DNA of 64,000 bases from Ulvibacter algarum (lineage in GTDB: Bacteria; Bacteroidota; Bacteroidia; Flavobacteriales; Flavobacteriaceae), in the NCBI GenBank assembly GCA_947488905.1, contig CANLBJ010000003.1:248001-312000 (forward strand). The letters are read 5' to 3'. A program made the translations under genes and the position numbers. This document shows, in pieces, positions 43,953 through 51,531 of the stretch. The notes beneath the pieces were generated by a model. The model was not told where the DNA came from and searched no databases. It saw only the letters and a program-made list of their open reading frames with translations. How positions within the stretch are numbered: the first letter of the stretch is position 1; each line of letters opens with the position of its first letter.

Positions 43953-45184
43953 AAAACAACCTCAACAGTCATCTCTTTGCCATCTCTCAAGAAAGTAACC
44001 ACAGTAACATCACCATTGTCATAAGTAGCAAGCGCTTTCATGTAACTCATCATATCTGGAGTATCTAAGTCTCCTAACTTAATGACCGTATCCCCTTTTT
44101 GCATTCCTGCTTTTTGCGCTGGTTTTTCTTCGCTTACTCCATCAATTCGCATTCCTTCACCACTGTATAAATAGTCTGGCACAACACCTAGCGCTACTTT
44201 AAACGCAGGCACTTCTTCACTTTCGTTTTTAGTTTTACGGAAGGTTAACTTACCAGCACCATCTAGGTCATGTACTATATTCAATATATATTTAGAGATT
44301 TTATCCATCCCCTCATAGTTTAGTTTTTCTGCATCATCACCTGGTTTGTGATAGTCCTCGTGCTGCCCCGTAAAAAGGTGCAATACTGGAATATCTGCTA
44401 AGTAAAATGAAGTATGATCACTTGGCCCAACCCCGCTCTCGTGCTCACTTATATTCAAGCCTTGATCGTTATTTGCAAAAAGCACTTGCTTAAACCTAGG
44501 CGATGTACCTACCCCATAAACCGCAAGCGTATTCTCTTCATTTAAACGCCCCACCATATCCATATTGATCATATAGTTTACTTTCTTAGTATCAATAGTT
44601 GGGTTTTTCACAAAATAATTAGACCCTAAAAGCCCCATTTCCTCACCAGAAAAAGCAATAAAAAGGTAATTTGATTTTGGCATTTTTTCCGTCTTTAACG
44701 TTTTCGCGACAGCTAACATAATCGCAACACCACTCGCATTATCATCTGCCCCATTGTGTATAGAAGTCTCGTCATCTCTATATAAAGAGCCCTCACCTCC
44801 AGTACCCAAATGGTCATAATGCGCACCAATCACCACCGTTTTATCTGCGTTATTATCAATATACCCCACTACATTTGTACCTGTAACAGCACCTTCTGCA
44901 GTAAGATTTGTAAACTCAGCCTGATCGTGAGGGTTTTGGCTTTTCTTAAAAGTAAAAGCTTGGGTATAAAGCCCTTTATCCCCTTTTGGCGCTAGACCTA
45001 TCTTTTTCATCCTGGACTCAATGTATGCCGCAGCTAGTAACTCGCCATCCGTTCCTGTTTGACGACCACCCATTTTATCATCTGCCAGTGTCACAACATC
45101 TTCTTGCATTGAGACTGTTTTTACTGGTTCATTTTTACAAGAAATTACAACAAGTGCAATTATTAGCATCACATATCCGCGCAT
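43949..45184 (-). CDS. M28-family metallopeptidase lipoprotein with PDZ domain
   Basis: A 411-aa lipoprotein from the ATG at 45184. The lipobox Cys is in VISCKNE (about residue 16). The M28 aminopeptidase zinc ligands and base are visible: GAHYDHLG, NGADDNASGVA, FSGEEMGLLGS, INMDMVGRL and GQHEDYHKPGDD. A C-terminal PDZ domain (about residues 310-411) includes GMRIDGVSEEKPAQKAGMQKGD. It likely trims peptides in the periplasm or at the outer membrane. It is divergent from a TolB-like lipoprotein gene with only 29 nt between starts. Confidence 0.9.
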   Translation of the reverse strand: MRGYVMLIIALVVISCKNEPVKTVSMQEDVVTLADDKMGGRQTGTDGELLAAAYIESRMKKIGLAPKGDKGLYTQAFTFKKSQNPHDQAEFTNLTAEGAVTGTNVVGYIDNNADKTVVIGAHYDHLGTGGEGSLYRDDETSIHNGADDNASGVAIMLAVAKTLKTEKMPKSNYLFIAFSGEEMGLLGSNYFVKNPTIDTKKVNYMINMDMVGRLNEENTLAVYGVGTSPRFKQVLFANNDQGLNISEHESGVGPSDHTSFYLADIPVLHLFTGQHEDYHKPGDDAEKLNYEGMDKISKYILNIVHDLDGAGKLTFRKTKNESEEVPAFKVALGVVPDYLYSGEGMRIDGVSEEKPAQKAGMQKGDTVIKLGDLDTPDMMSYMKALATYDNGDVTVVTFLRDGKEMTVEVVF

Positions 45185-45189
45185 ATCAT

Positions 45190-45197
45190 TATTTTTG
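45190..45197 (+). promoter_or_regulatory. Putative -7 promoter box for the TolB-like lipoprotein gene
   Basis: TATTTTTG fits TAnnTTTG, 16 nt before the ATG at 45214. It lies inside the 29-nt space shared with the divergent M28 gene, so the two transcripts must start almost on top of one another. Confidence 0.5.
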
Positions 45198-45213
45198 TGC
45201 AAAATTAATCAAA

Positions 45214-46371
45214 ATGAGAATTCTAATTGCCCTTTTATTTATTTCTGTTTTAGCTAGTTGCAAAAATGATACTTCGACTACGCTCAGTAAGCCGAGTAAT
45301 AGCACTTCGGAAATATCAAACACCGAAACTAGCGCTCCTAAACAAAGAGAAGCTGTAATTGATACCGAAACAAAAGACACACTTATTTATCCAGAAGAAG
45401 GTCATTTTAAAAACATACGCCAGGTGACTTTTGGAGGTGATAATGCAGAAGCTTATTGGAGTTTTGATGATAAGCAATTAGTTTTTCAATCTAACTATAA
45501 AGAGTGGGGAGTGGAGTGTGACCAAATGTTTTTAATGAATGCTGACCAGACATTTAAAGACTCACAACCGCCTATGATCTCAACGGGTAAAGGAAGAACT
45601 ACTTGTGCTTATTTCTTACCAGACAATAAACATTATGTTTACGGGAGCACACACCTTGTTGACGATAATTGCCCAGAAGTTCCACTACGTAAAAACGGAA
45701 ACTATGTTTGGCCAGTCTACGATAGCTTTGACATATTTGTAGCAGATCTTGAAGGTAATATCACAGCACAATTAACAACAGAACCTGGTTATGATGCAGA
45801 AGCTACTGTATCGCCTCAAGGAGATAAAATAGTATTTACCTCTACTAGAAGTGGCGACTTAGAATTATACACAATGAATATAGATGGTAGTGGCGTAAAG
45901 CAAATCACTTACGAACTTGGTTATGACGGTGGTGCATTTTTCTCACCAGACGGAACAAAATTAATTTTCCGTTCTTCTCGCCCAAAAACTGAAGAAGAAA
46001 TAAAGAAATACAAAGATTTACTTGCCGAAGGATTAGTAGAACCAGTTGACATGGAGCTCTACATTTGTGATGCAGACGGTAGTAACTTAAAGCAATTAAC
46101 TAATCTAGGTAATGCAAACTGGAGTCCTTTTTTCCACCCAAGCGGAAACAAAATCTTGTTTAGCAGTAATCACGAAGCAGAACGCGGTTTCCCTTTTAAC
46201 CTATACTTAATTGACCTTGACGGAAGAAATCTAGAGCGTGTTACTCACGGAGAAACTTTTGATGCTTTTCCTGTTTTCAGCAACGATGGTAAATACTTAG
46301 CATTCTCATCTAACCGTAATAACGGTGGCGGTAGAGATACTAACCTTTTTATTGCTGAGTGGCAAGATTAA
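45214..46371 (+). CDS. TolB-like beta-propeller lipoprotein
   Basis: A 385-aa lipoprotein starting at the ATG at 45214; the frame is open for 76 codons upstream, but that part is antisense to the M28 gene. The lipobox Cys is in VLASCKND (about residue 16). A Ser/Thr-rich linker to about residue 50 is followed by PD40/WD40-like TolB repeats (DAEATVSPQGDKIVFTSTRSG, GGAFFSPDGTKLIFRSSRP, WSPFFHPSGNKILFSSNH, DAFPVFSNDGKYLAFSSNR). It is probably a periplasm-facing sensor or scaffold. Part of the linker (STTLS) is encoded by a copy of the dispersed repeat core. Confidence 0.85.
   Translation: MRILIALLFISVLASCKNDTSTTLSKPSNSTSEISNTETSAPKQREAVIDTETKDTLIYPEEGHFKNIRQVTFGGDNAEAYWSFDDKQLVFQSNYKEWGVECDQMFLMNADQTFKDSQPPMISTGKGRTTCAYFLPDNKHYVYGSTHLVDDNCPEVPLRKNGNYVWPVYDSFDIFVADLEGNITAQLTTEPGYDAEATVSPQGDKIVFTSTRSGDLELYTMNIDGSGVKQITYELGYDGGAFFSPDGTKLIFRSSRPKTEEEIKKYKDLLAEGLVEPVDMELYICDADGSNLKQLTNLGNANWSPFFHPSGNKILFSSNHEAERGFPFNLYLIDLDGRNLERVTHGETFDAFPVFSNDGKYLAFSSNRNNGGGRDTNLFIAEWQD
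45272..45287 (+). repeat. Copy of the dispersed TCGACTRCGCTC repeat inside a CDS
   Basis: CTTCGACTACGCTCAG is identical to the inner part of one arm of the repeat at 32709-32779 (reverse orientation). It lies in frame within the lipoprotein linker, just after the lipobox, where sequence constraint is low. Confidence 0.75.
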
Positions 46372-46410
46372 ATGAACTCGAAACTGAAATCGAAATTGAA
46401 CAAATAACGA

Positions 46411-46435
46411 TGTCGGGTCGAGCGCAGTCGAGACC
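46411..46435. repeat. Copy of the dispersed palindromic repeat, intergenic
   Basis: TGTCGGGTCGAGCGCAGTCG plus AGACC is the reverse complement of the same core (TCGACTGCGCTCGA). It lies between the TolB-like lipoprotein and the GT87-like gene. Just upstream (46381-46401) is an AT-rich GAAATCGAAATTGAA stretch that recurs near 52.65 kb. Confidence 0.75.
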
Positions 46436-46494
46436 TTTATTAATTAGACCTATTTAATAAAAAATAAAGACTGCACAACATCATTAAACTTAGC

Positions 46495-47931
46495 GTGAGT
46501 CTTTTTAAACAATATAAAAACCTAACGATCCCAATAATTGGGACCATGGTTTTTTACATACTATTTTCTTATTTCACAGAAAGGAGCGACTTCTTAAATC
46601 TCCTTCTCCTCTACTCTGGATTATTCTATTGTGCTTGGCGTATTATTAAAGCGTCCCAATTTAACTTTTGGGCTTTAGCAGGAATAGGTGTGTTTTTTAG
46701 AATTTTGTTCTTACCAGCTATCCCTAATTTGAGTCAAGACTTTTACAGGTTTTTATGGGATGGGCGATTGTTAATACAAGGTGTAAACCCCTATACCGTT
46801 ACACCCCAGTTATTCAACACAGACCTCTCGACTGCGCTCGAGGTGACATCTGGTAAAACTGTAAATCAGGCTAGAGAATTAATAGCAGGAATGGGCGAGT
46901 TAAACGCAAGTCACTACAGCAACTATCCTCCCATTAACCAACTCTGTTTTGCTATTGCCGCACTGTTTGCAAAAAACTCTATTGTAGGTTCTGTAATTGC
47001 ATTACGTATTTTAATTATAGCAGCAGACTTAGGTATTCTTTACTTCGGAAAAAGGCTCTTAGAAAAACTTAATCTTCCCGTTAAAAATATCTTCTGGTAT
47101 TTTTTAAATCCTTTTATCATTATAGAATTGACCGGTAATCTTCATTTTGAAGGAGTGATGCTGTTCTTTGTAGTCTGTGCATTCTATCTTTTACATAAAG
47201 GCAAGTGGTTTTGGGCGGCAGTATTATTAGGCGTTTCGGTTTCTGTTAAGCTATTACCGCTTTTGTTTTTACCTATGTTTTTTAAATATCTACTAACAAA
47301 CGACAAGGGTAAAACTTCAATATTTGGATTGCACTTCGATAAACTTAGCGTGATAAAAATGGTGCTGTTTTATGCGGTTACTTTAAGCACAATTTTAATC
47401 ACCTTTGCTCCTTTTCTGTCACAAGATTTTATAACAAATTTCGCCGCAACTATTGGCTTATGGTTTCAGAATTTTGAATTTAATGCAAGTGTTTACTATG
47501 TAATTCGCTGGATTGGCTTTCAAACTGTGGGCTGGAATATTATTGGTACCGTTGGAAAAATCCTACCTTTAATTGTAATTGCCTTTATTTTGATGCTGGC
47601 ATTTTTCCGTAGAAATACAACTACGCAACAATTAATTACTGCCATTTTACTAGGCGTGTCTTTTTACTTTTTGCTCTCTACAACGGTGCACCCGTGGTAT
47701 GTAGCAACACCATTAATTCTATCTGTTTTTACACGATATAGATTTCCTATTGTATGGAGTTTTATGGTGATATTTAGCTATTCTGCATACAGTGCAGAAG
47801 GTTTTAGCGAGAATTTAGGCTTGGTAGCAATAGAGTACATCGTTGTAATTGTGTTTGCTTTTTCTGAAATTTTCTTCGGAAATAAGCTTCAAAAATCAAA
47901 CTTCTTTTCTGTTTTTAAAGCCCCTATTTAA
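46495..47931 (+). CDS. GT87/mannosyltransferase-like multipass membrane glycosyltransferase
   Basis: A 478-aa protein starting at a GTG. About ten to twelve transmembrane helices are predicted. The first loop, DFYRFLWDGRLLIQGVNPY, carries the acidic/aromatic motif of polyprenyl-phosphate-sugar-dependent GT-C enzymes. NPFIIIELTGNLHFEGVMLF is a second typical segment. It likely transfers a sugar from a polyprenyl-phosphate donor, possibly made by the DPM1-like enzyme at 19.7 kb (inference). A dispersed palindromic element is embedded in frame near residues 108-118. Its 3' end overlaps the convergent RES gene by 8 nt. Confidence 0.78.
   Translation: MSLFKQYKNLTIPIIGTMVFYILFSYFTERSDFLNLLLLYSGLFYCAWRIIKASQFNFWALAGIGVFFRILFLPAIPNLSQDFYRFLWDGRLLIQGVNPYTVTPQLFNTDLSTALEVTSGKTVNQARELIAGMGELNASHYSNYPPINQLCFAIAALFAKNSIVGSVIALRILIIAADLGILYFGKRLLEKLNLPVKNIFWYFLNPFIIIELTGNLHFEGVMLFFVVCAFYLLHKGKWFWAAVLLGVSVSVKLLPLLFLPMFFKYLLTNDKGKTSIFGLHFDKLSVIKMVLFYAVTLSTILITFAPFLSQDFITNFAATIGLWFQNFEFNASVYYVIRWIGFQTVGWNIIGTVGKILPLIVIAFILMLAFFRRNTTTQQLITAILLGVSFYFLLSTTVHPWYVATPLILSVFTRYRFPIVWSFMVIFSYSAYSAEGFSENLGLVAIEYIVVIVFAFSEIFFGNKLQKSNFFSVFKAPI
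46823..46847. repeat. Copy of the dispersed palindromic repeat inside a CDS
   Basis: ACCTCTCGACTGCGCTCGAGG followed by TGACA shares the TCGACTGCGCTCGA core with the intergenic copy 390 nt upstream. It is in frame and encodes DLSTALEVT in an extracytoplasmic loop of the GT-C-like protein. Confidence 0.78.
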
Positions 47932-48379
47932 ACATACGAGTATCAAAAGGAAAAGCAACTGCCGAAATTATTTTGATCTTTTTAAAATCTAAATGATAAG
48001 GATTAATTAATAAATTAAAATCTCCTTGTACCACAGCTGAAGGCACTTTAACCACACAGCATATTCCGTCTCTTATAAAGGCATCACCTAATTCTTGCGA
48101 AATGGAAGTAGGCGGGTTGTCATTCCATCCTTTTTTAGGTTGCTTTTTTAACTCACAAACAGCTACAGATTTAGGTATTTCTATTTCGAGCATCATATAA
48201 TCTTTAGGAAGACTTGCAATAGATAAGTGTACCGCAACTTCTGCCATTGCTAGGGCTCTGCTTTCTGCGGTGTAAATCATTTCTACACCCTTAGAATTCC
48301 AGCGATTACCAAAAAGCGCTGCACCTTTACCGCTTAACGTTTTAGCATATTTTTTACGAGAAAGTCTAAATACCTTCAT
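47924..48379 (-). CDS. RES-domain toxin (NAD+ phosphorylase family)
   Basis: A 151-aa toxin of the RES family, whose characterised members destroy NAD+. The domain's Arg, Glu and Ser positions are in FGNRWNSKGVEMIYTAESRALAMAEVAVHL (residues about 25-54). The N-terminal VFRLSRKKYA is the usual start, and the C-terminal INPYHLDFKKIKI is intact. Nothing suggests inactivation. The ATG shares one base with the stop of the Xre-type antitoxin gene upstream, the standard RES-Xre layout. Confidence 0.93.
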   Translation of the reverse strand: MKVFRLSRKKYAKTLSGKGAALFGNRWNSKGVEMIYTAESRALAMAEVAVHLSIASLPKDYMMLEIEIPKSVAVCELKKQPKKGWNDNPPTSISQELGDAFIRDGICCVVKVPSAVVQGDFNLLINPYHLDFKKIKIISAVAFPFDTRMFK

Positions 48380-48873
48380 TATGCAAAAATACCGTGCTCA
48401 ATGCGGTTAAGCTCTGCGAGCACTAACTCTTTACCGTAACTATCTTGTAACAACTCTGCAGGTTTATTATTACCGAGAGCTAAACTACTAGTGTTTAACC
48501 ACTCGTGAAAACTAGCGAGATCATCAAAAACACTCACACCCATATTTGTAACCTCTGTAAGCTCTAGAATCTTCTCAGTGTGTATAGGTTTAAATAAAAA
48601 GTCTTGCTCGTTTTTATAGCGCTGCAATGTTTTTGTAGATAGATTAAGGTAGTTAGCCCAATCTTCATCACTAAAAGGCGTGATTTTTTTAATGAGAGAA
48701 AATATAGCAAAAGGCAACCCTTTACGGATGGTTTTTACAACAAGCATTTTATTTTTAAAAAACTGAGTTGATGCCACGCCGCTATCTGGAAGCTCTTGAC
48801 TAATATATACACCAATTGCCTCATTAACAGTATTAAAACTGTCATCACCTTCATTATATTTTATTGCACCCAT
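48379..48873 (-). CDS. Xre/MbcA/ParS-type antitoxin (DUF2384)
   Basis: A 164-aa antitoxin starting at the ATG at 48873. The longer ATG at 48891 would lie inside the -7 promoter box and is unlikely. An Xre-like helix-turn-helix (DEDWANYLNLSTKTLQRYK, about residues 75-93) precedes the C-terminal toxin-binding DUF2384 domain (FDDLASFHEWLNTSSLALGN). It neutralises the RES toxin and should bind its own promoter, where two operator-like palindromes are visible. Confidence 0.92.
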   Translation of the reverse strand: MGAIKYNEGDDSFNTVNEAIGVYISQELPDSGVASTQFFKNKMLVVKTIRKGLPFAIFSLIKKITPFSDEDWANYLNLSTKTLQRYKNEQDFLFKPIHTEKILELTEVTNMGVSVFDDLASFHEWLNTSSLALGNNKPAELLQDSYGKELVLAELNRIEHGIFA

Positions 48874-48888
48874 AATTATATCTTTACA

Positions 48889-48896
48889 CAAATATA
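48889..48896 (-). promoter_or_regulatory. -7 promoter box of the RES/Xre operon
   Basis: TATATTTG on the minus strand fits TAnnTTTG and lies 15 nt before the antitoxin ATG at 48873. It abuts the proximal palindrome, so a bound repressor would block RNA polymerase. Confidence 0.6.
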
Positions 48897-48930
48897 AGAC
48901 TTTTGTCTTTAAAAAATAGACATTAGTCTA
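48896..48930. promoter_or_regulatory. Paired operator palindromes of the RES/Xre toxin-antitoxin operon
   Basis: Two 14-bp palindromes of the form AGAC-N4-GTCT occur: AAGACTTTTGTCTT (48896-48909) and TAGACATTAGTCTA (48917-48930). Their centres are 21 bp apart, two helical turns, so two antitoxin dimers could bind the same DNA face. They cover the -7 and -33 region of the operon promoter. Confidence 0.7.
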
Positions 48931-48962
48931 ATTGTTTTTAATTTTACTATTTCCGAAGAAAA

Positions 48963-48996
48963 AAGCCTCTCCTATTATTAAATGAGGAGAGGCTTA
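48963..48996 (-). terminator. Terminator of the polyamine gene cluster
   Basis: AAGCCTCTCC pairs with GGAGAGGCTT around a 14-nt loop. On the minus strand it is followed by TTTT. It lies 29 nt below the leftward stop of the GNAT-nitrilase gene at 49025. Confidence 0.88.
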
Positions 48997-49024
48997 ATGA
49001 TATTAAAATAGGGTATACTATTAT

Positions 49025-50557
49025 TTATTTTTTTATTCTAATTACATCATACACATCTTTACGTCTGTCTTTAAGATTTTTTACCGCCCCAAAAGAATGT
49101 AGCTCACGAAGTAAACTTATATCTACATCTGCCACCAAAATCATCTCTGTATTTGTGGTTGCCTCTGCTTTAATCCCATTGCTAGGGAAAGCAAAATCAC
49201 AAGGCGTAAACACAGCAGACTGAGCATATTGAATATCCATGTTCTCCACATTAGGCAGGTTACCTACGCTACCAGAAATAGCTACATAACATTCATTCTC
49301 AACTGCTCTAGCTTGAGAACACAAACGCACTCTAGAATATCCGTTTTGCGTATCTGTCAAGAATGGAACAAATAAAATATCCATCCCTTCATCTGCCAAT
49401 AAACGAGACAACTCCGGAAACTCAGAATCATAGCAAATAAGAATTCCTATTTTACCACAATCTGTATCAAAGGTTTTTAACTCGCTACCTCTCTGCATAC
49501 CCCAAACTTTAGCCTCATCTGGAGTAACGTGAATTTTTTCATAACGTTCAATACTCCCATCTCTACGACATAAATAACCTACATTATAAAGCGTGTCACC
49601 CACCAGTTCTGGCATACTACCAGAAATAATATTGATGTTATAAGAGATAGAAAACTCTGACATTCTTTTCTTAATTTCATCTGTAAATTTTGCTAACTCT
49701 CTAATTGCTTCAGACTCTTTTAAATGATTAAACTCTGCCATTAAAGGCGCATTAAAAAACTCTGGAAATACTGCAAAATCACAACGATATCCCGAAACAC
49801 TGTCAATAAAATACTCTACCTGTTGCATCAACTGTTCTAGGCCATCATAAGGTCGCATTTGCCACTGTATAAGGCCAAGCCTCACAATAGTTTTTACCGT
49901 AGATGGCGACTTAGTAGGTTTACTATAGTAAATATTATCCCACTCCATTAATACCGCATAATCTGCAGAATCTGTATCGCCTATTAAATATCCTTTAATC
50001 ACCCTAACAGGATGAAAATCATTAGATATTTGAAAATTAAGAACTGGGTCATTAAGTTCTTTTCTCTTTACACAATCTATATATTCTTTAGGTGTGTATT
50101 GATCTTGAACCTTATGATAATTAGGCATTCTACCACCAAAAACGATTCCCTTAAGGTTTAGGCTTTCACACAACTCTTTACGGTAATCATAAAGTCGTCT
50201 ACCTAGACGCAAGCCTCTAAAGCTTGGCTTTATAAATACCTCAATTCCGTAAAGAACATCTCCTTTATTATTGTGGTTTTTAAAAGAACTCTTTGTAATA
50301 ATATCTGCATAAGTGTGATCATCATCAAATTGAGAATAATCTACTACAATAGATAAAGCACAGCCAGCAATCACACCATCAATCTTTATCACCACTTGAC
50401 CGTCAGGAAAAATATCAATTAATCTCTGTATCGCACTCTTAGGCCAATAAGAATTTTCCATACCAGAATAAGATGCCTCTGTAGCTTCTTTTAATTCTTG
50501 ATAATCTTCAATAGTGAGATACGAAAGCTCAATATTATCTATATTCTTATGTAACAT
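49025..50557 (-). CDS. GNAT acetyltransferase / carbon-nitrogen hydrolase fusion
   Basis: A 510-aa two-domain protein. The N-terminal ~200 residues form a GNAT domain (YGIEVFIKPSFRGLRLGRRLYDYRKEL with the acetyl-CoA R-G-x-G-R loop). Residues about 225-510 form a nitrilase-superfamily amidase with the triad Glu in FAVFPEFFNAP, Lys in YEKIHVTPDE and Cys in GILICYDSEFPELS. It is the last gene after speA, speB and the DHS-like gene. A role in acetylating or deamidating a polyamine intermediate is therefore plausible, but N-carbamoylputrescine hydrolysis seems redundant with agmatinase. It shares one base with the DHS-like stop. Confidence 0.87.
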   Translation of the reverse strand: MLHKNIDNIELSYLTIEDYQELKEATEASYSGMENSYWPKSAIQRLIDIFPDGQVVIKIDGVIAGCALSIVVDYSQFDDDHTYADIITKSSFKNHNNKGDVLYGIEVFIKPSFRGLRLGRRLYDYRKELCESLNLKGIVFGGRMPNYHKVQDQYTPKEYIDCVKRKELNDPVLNFQISNDFHPVRVIKGYLIGDTDSADYAVLMEWDNIYYSKPTKSPSTVKTIVRLGLIQWQMRPYDGLEQLMQQVEYFIDSVSGYRCDFAVFPEFFNAPLMAEFNHLKESEAIRELAKFTDEIKKRMSEFSISYNINIISGSMPELVGDTLYNVGYLCRRDGSIERYEKIHVTPDEAKVWGMQRGSELKTFDTDCGKIGILICYDSEFPELSRLLADEGMDILFVPFLTDTQNGYSRVRLCSQARAVENECYVAISGSVGNLPNVENMDIQYAQSAVFTPCDFAFPSNGIKAEATTNTEMILVADVDISLLRELHSFGAVKNLKDRRKDVYDVIRIKK

Positions 50558-51531
50558 TACATATCTAATAAATAGGCGAAAATAAGTGGCGCCACGATGG
50601 TCGCATCACTCTCAATAATAAACTTAGGCGTGTTAATATCTAGTTTTCCCCAAGTGATTTTCTCATTTGGCACTGCCCCAGAATAACTACCGTAACTAGT
50701 TGTAGAGTCACTAATTTGACAGAAATAACTCCAGAAAGGCGTATCTGTACGCTCCATATCTTGATACAACATAGGCACTACACAAATAGGGAAATCTCCT
50801 GCGATACCTCCACCAATCTGGAAGAAACCAATACCATTCTCACTGTTTGCTGTGTACCAATCTGCAAGAAAAGTCATATACTCAATACCGCTTTTCATGG
50901 TTTGAGCTTTTAGTTCTCCCTTCATCACGTAGCTGGCAAAAATGTTACCCATTGTGCTATCTTCCCAACCTGGGCAAATGATAGGTAGGTTTTTTTCTGC
51001 TGCTGCATACATCCACGAATCTTTAATATCAATCTCGTAATACTGCTCAAGCACACCACTTAAAAGTAACTTGTACATATATTCATGTGGCAAATAACGT
51101 TCGCCTTTAGCCTCTGCTTCCATCCATATTTTTACAATATGTTCTTGTATTCTTCTAAAAGCTTCTTCTTCTGGAATACACGTATCTGTAACACGATTAA
51201 GGCCCTTTTCTAATAAATCCCACTCATCTTGTGGTGTTAAATCACGATAATTAGGAACTCGTTTGTAATGACTGTGTGCCACAAGATTCATAATATCTTC
51301 CTCAAGGTTTGCTCCTGTACAAGAGATAATTTGCACTTTATCTTGACGAATCATTTCGGCAAAAATCTTTCCTATTTCTGCAGTACTCATAGCACCTGCA
51401 AGAGACACTAACATTTTTGAGCCTTTATTTAACTGCTCCTCATACCCCTTTGCTGCATCAACTAGAGCTGCTGCATTAAAGTGTAAATAGTATTTTTCTA
51501 TAAAATTTGAAATCGCTCCTTTATTAGTCAT
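50557..51531 (-). CDS. Deoxyhypusine-synthase-like protein (possible homospermidine synthase)
   Basis: A 324-aa protein of the deoxyhypusine synthase family, starting at the ATG at 51531 (MTNKGAISNFIEKYYLHFN). Family features are SLAGAMSTAEIGKIFAEM, IISCTGANLEEDIM (NAD site) and the C-terminal EKITWGKLD, containing the Lys that forms the enzyme-intermediate imine. Bacteria have no eIF5A, so the target must differ; bacterial relatives are proposed to make homospermidine or related polyamines from putrescine. Its position right after agmatinase (8-nt overlap) supports this. Confidence 0.85.
   Translation of the reverse strand: MTNKGAISNFIEKYYLHFNAAALVDAAKGYEEQLNKGSKMLVSLAGAMSTAEIGKIFAEMIRQDKVQIISCTGANLEEDIMNLVAHSHYKRVPNYRDLTPQDEWDLLEKGLNRVTDTCIPEEEAFRRIQEHIVKIWMEAEAKGERYLPHEYMYKLLLSGVLEQYYEIDIKDSWMYAAAEKNLPIICPGWEDSTMGNIFASYVMKGELKAQTMKSGIEYMTFLADWYTANSENGIGFFQIGGGIAGDFPICVVPMLYQDMERTDTPFWSYFCQISDSTTSYGSYSGAVPNEKITWGKLDINTPKFIIESDATIVAPLIFAYLLDM

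Noticed and set aside
44986-45213. 76-codon upstream extension of the TolB-like lipoprotein
   Set aside because: It is antisense to the M28 gene start; the ATG at 45214 gives a proper lipoprotein signal peptide.
48874-48891. Antitoxin start at the ATG at 48891
   Set aside because: This codon lies within the putative -7 box TATATTTG; the ATG at 48873 is downstream of the expected transcription start.
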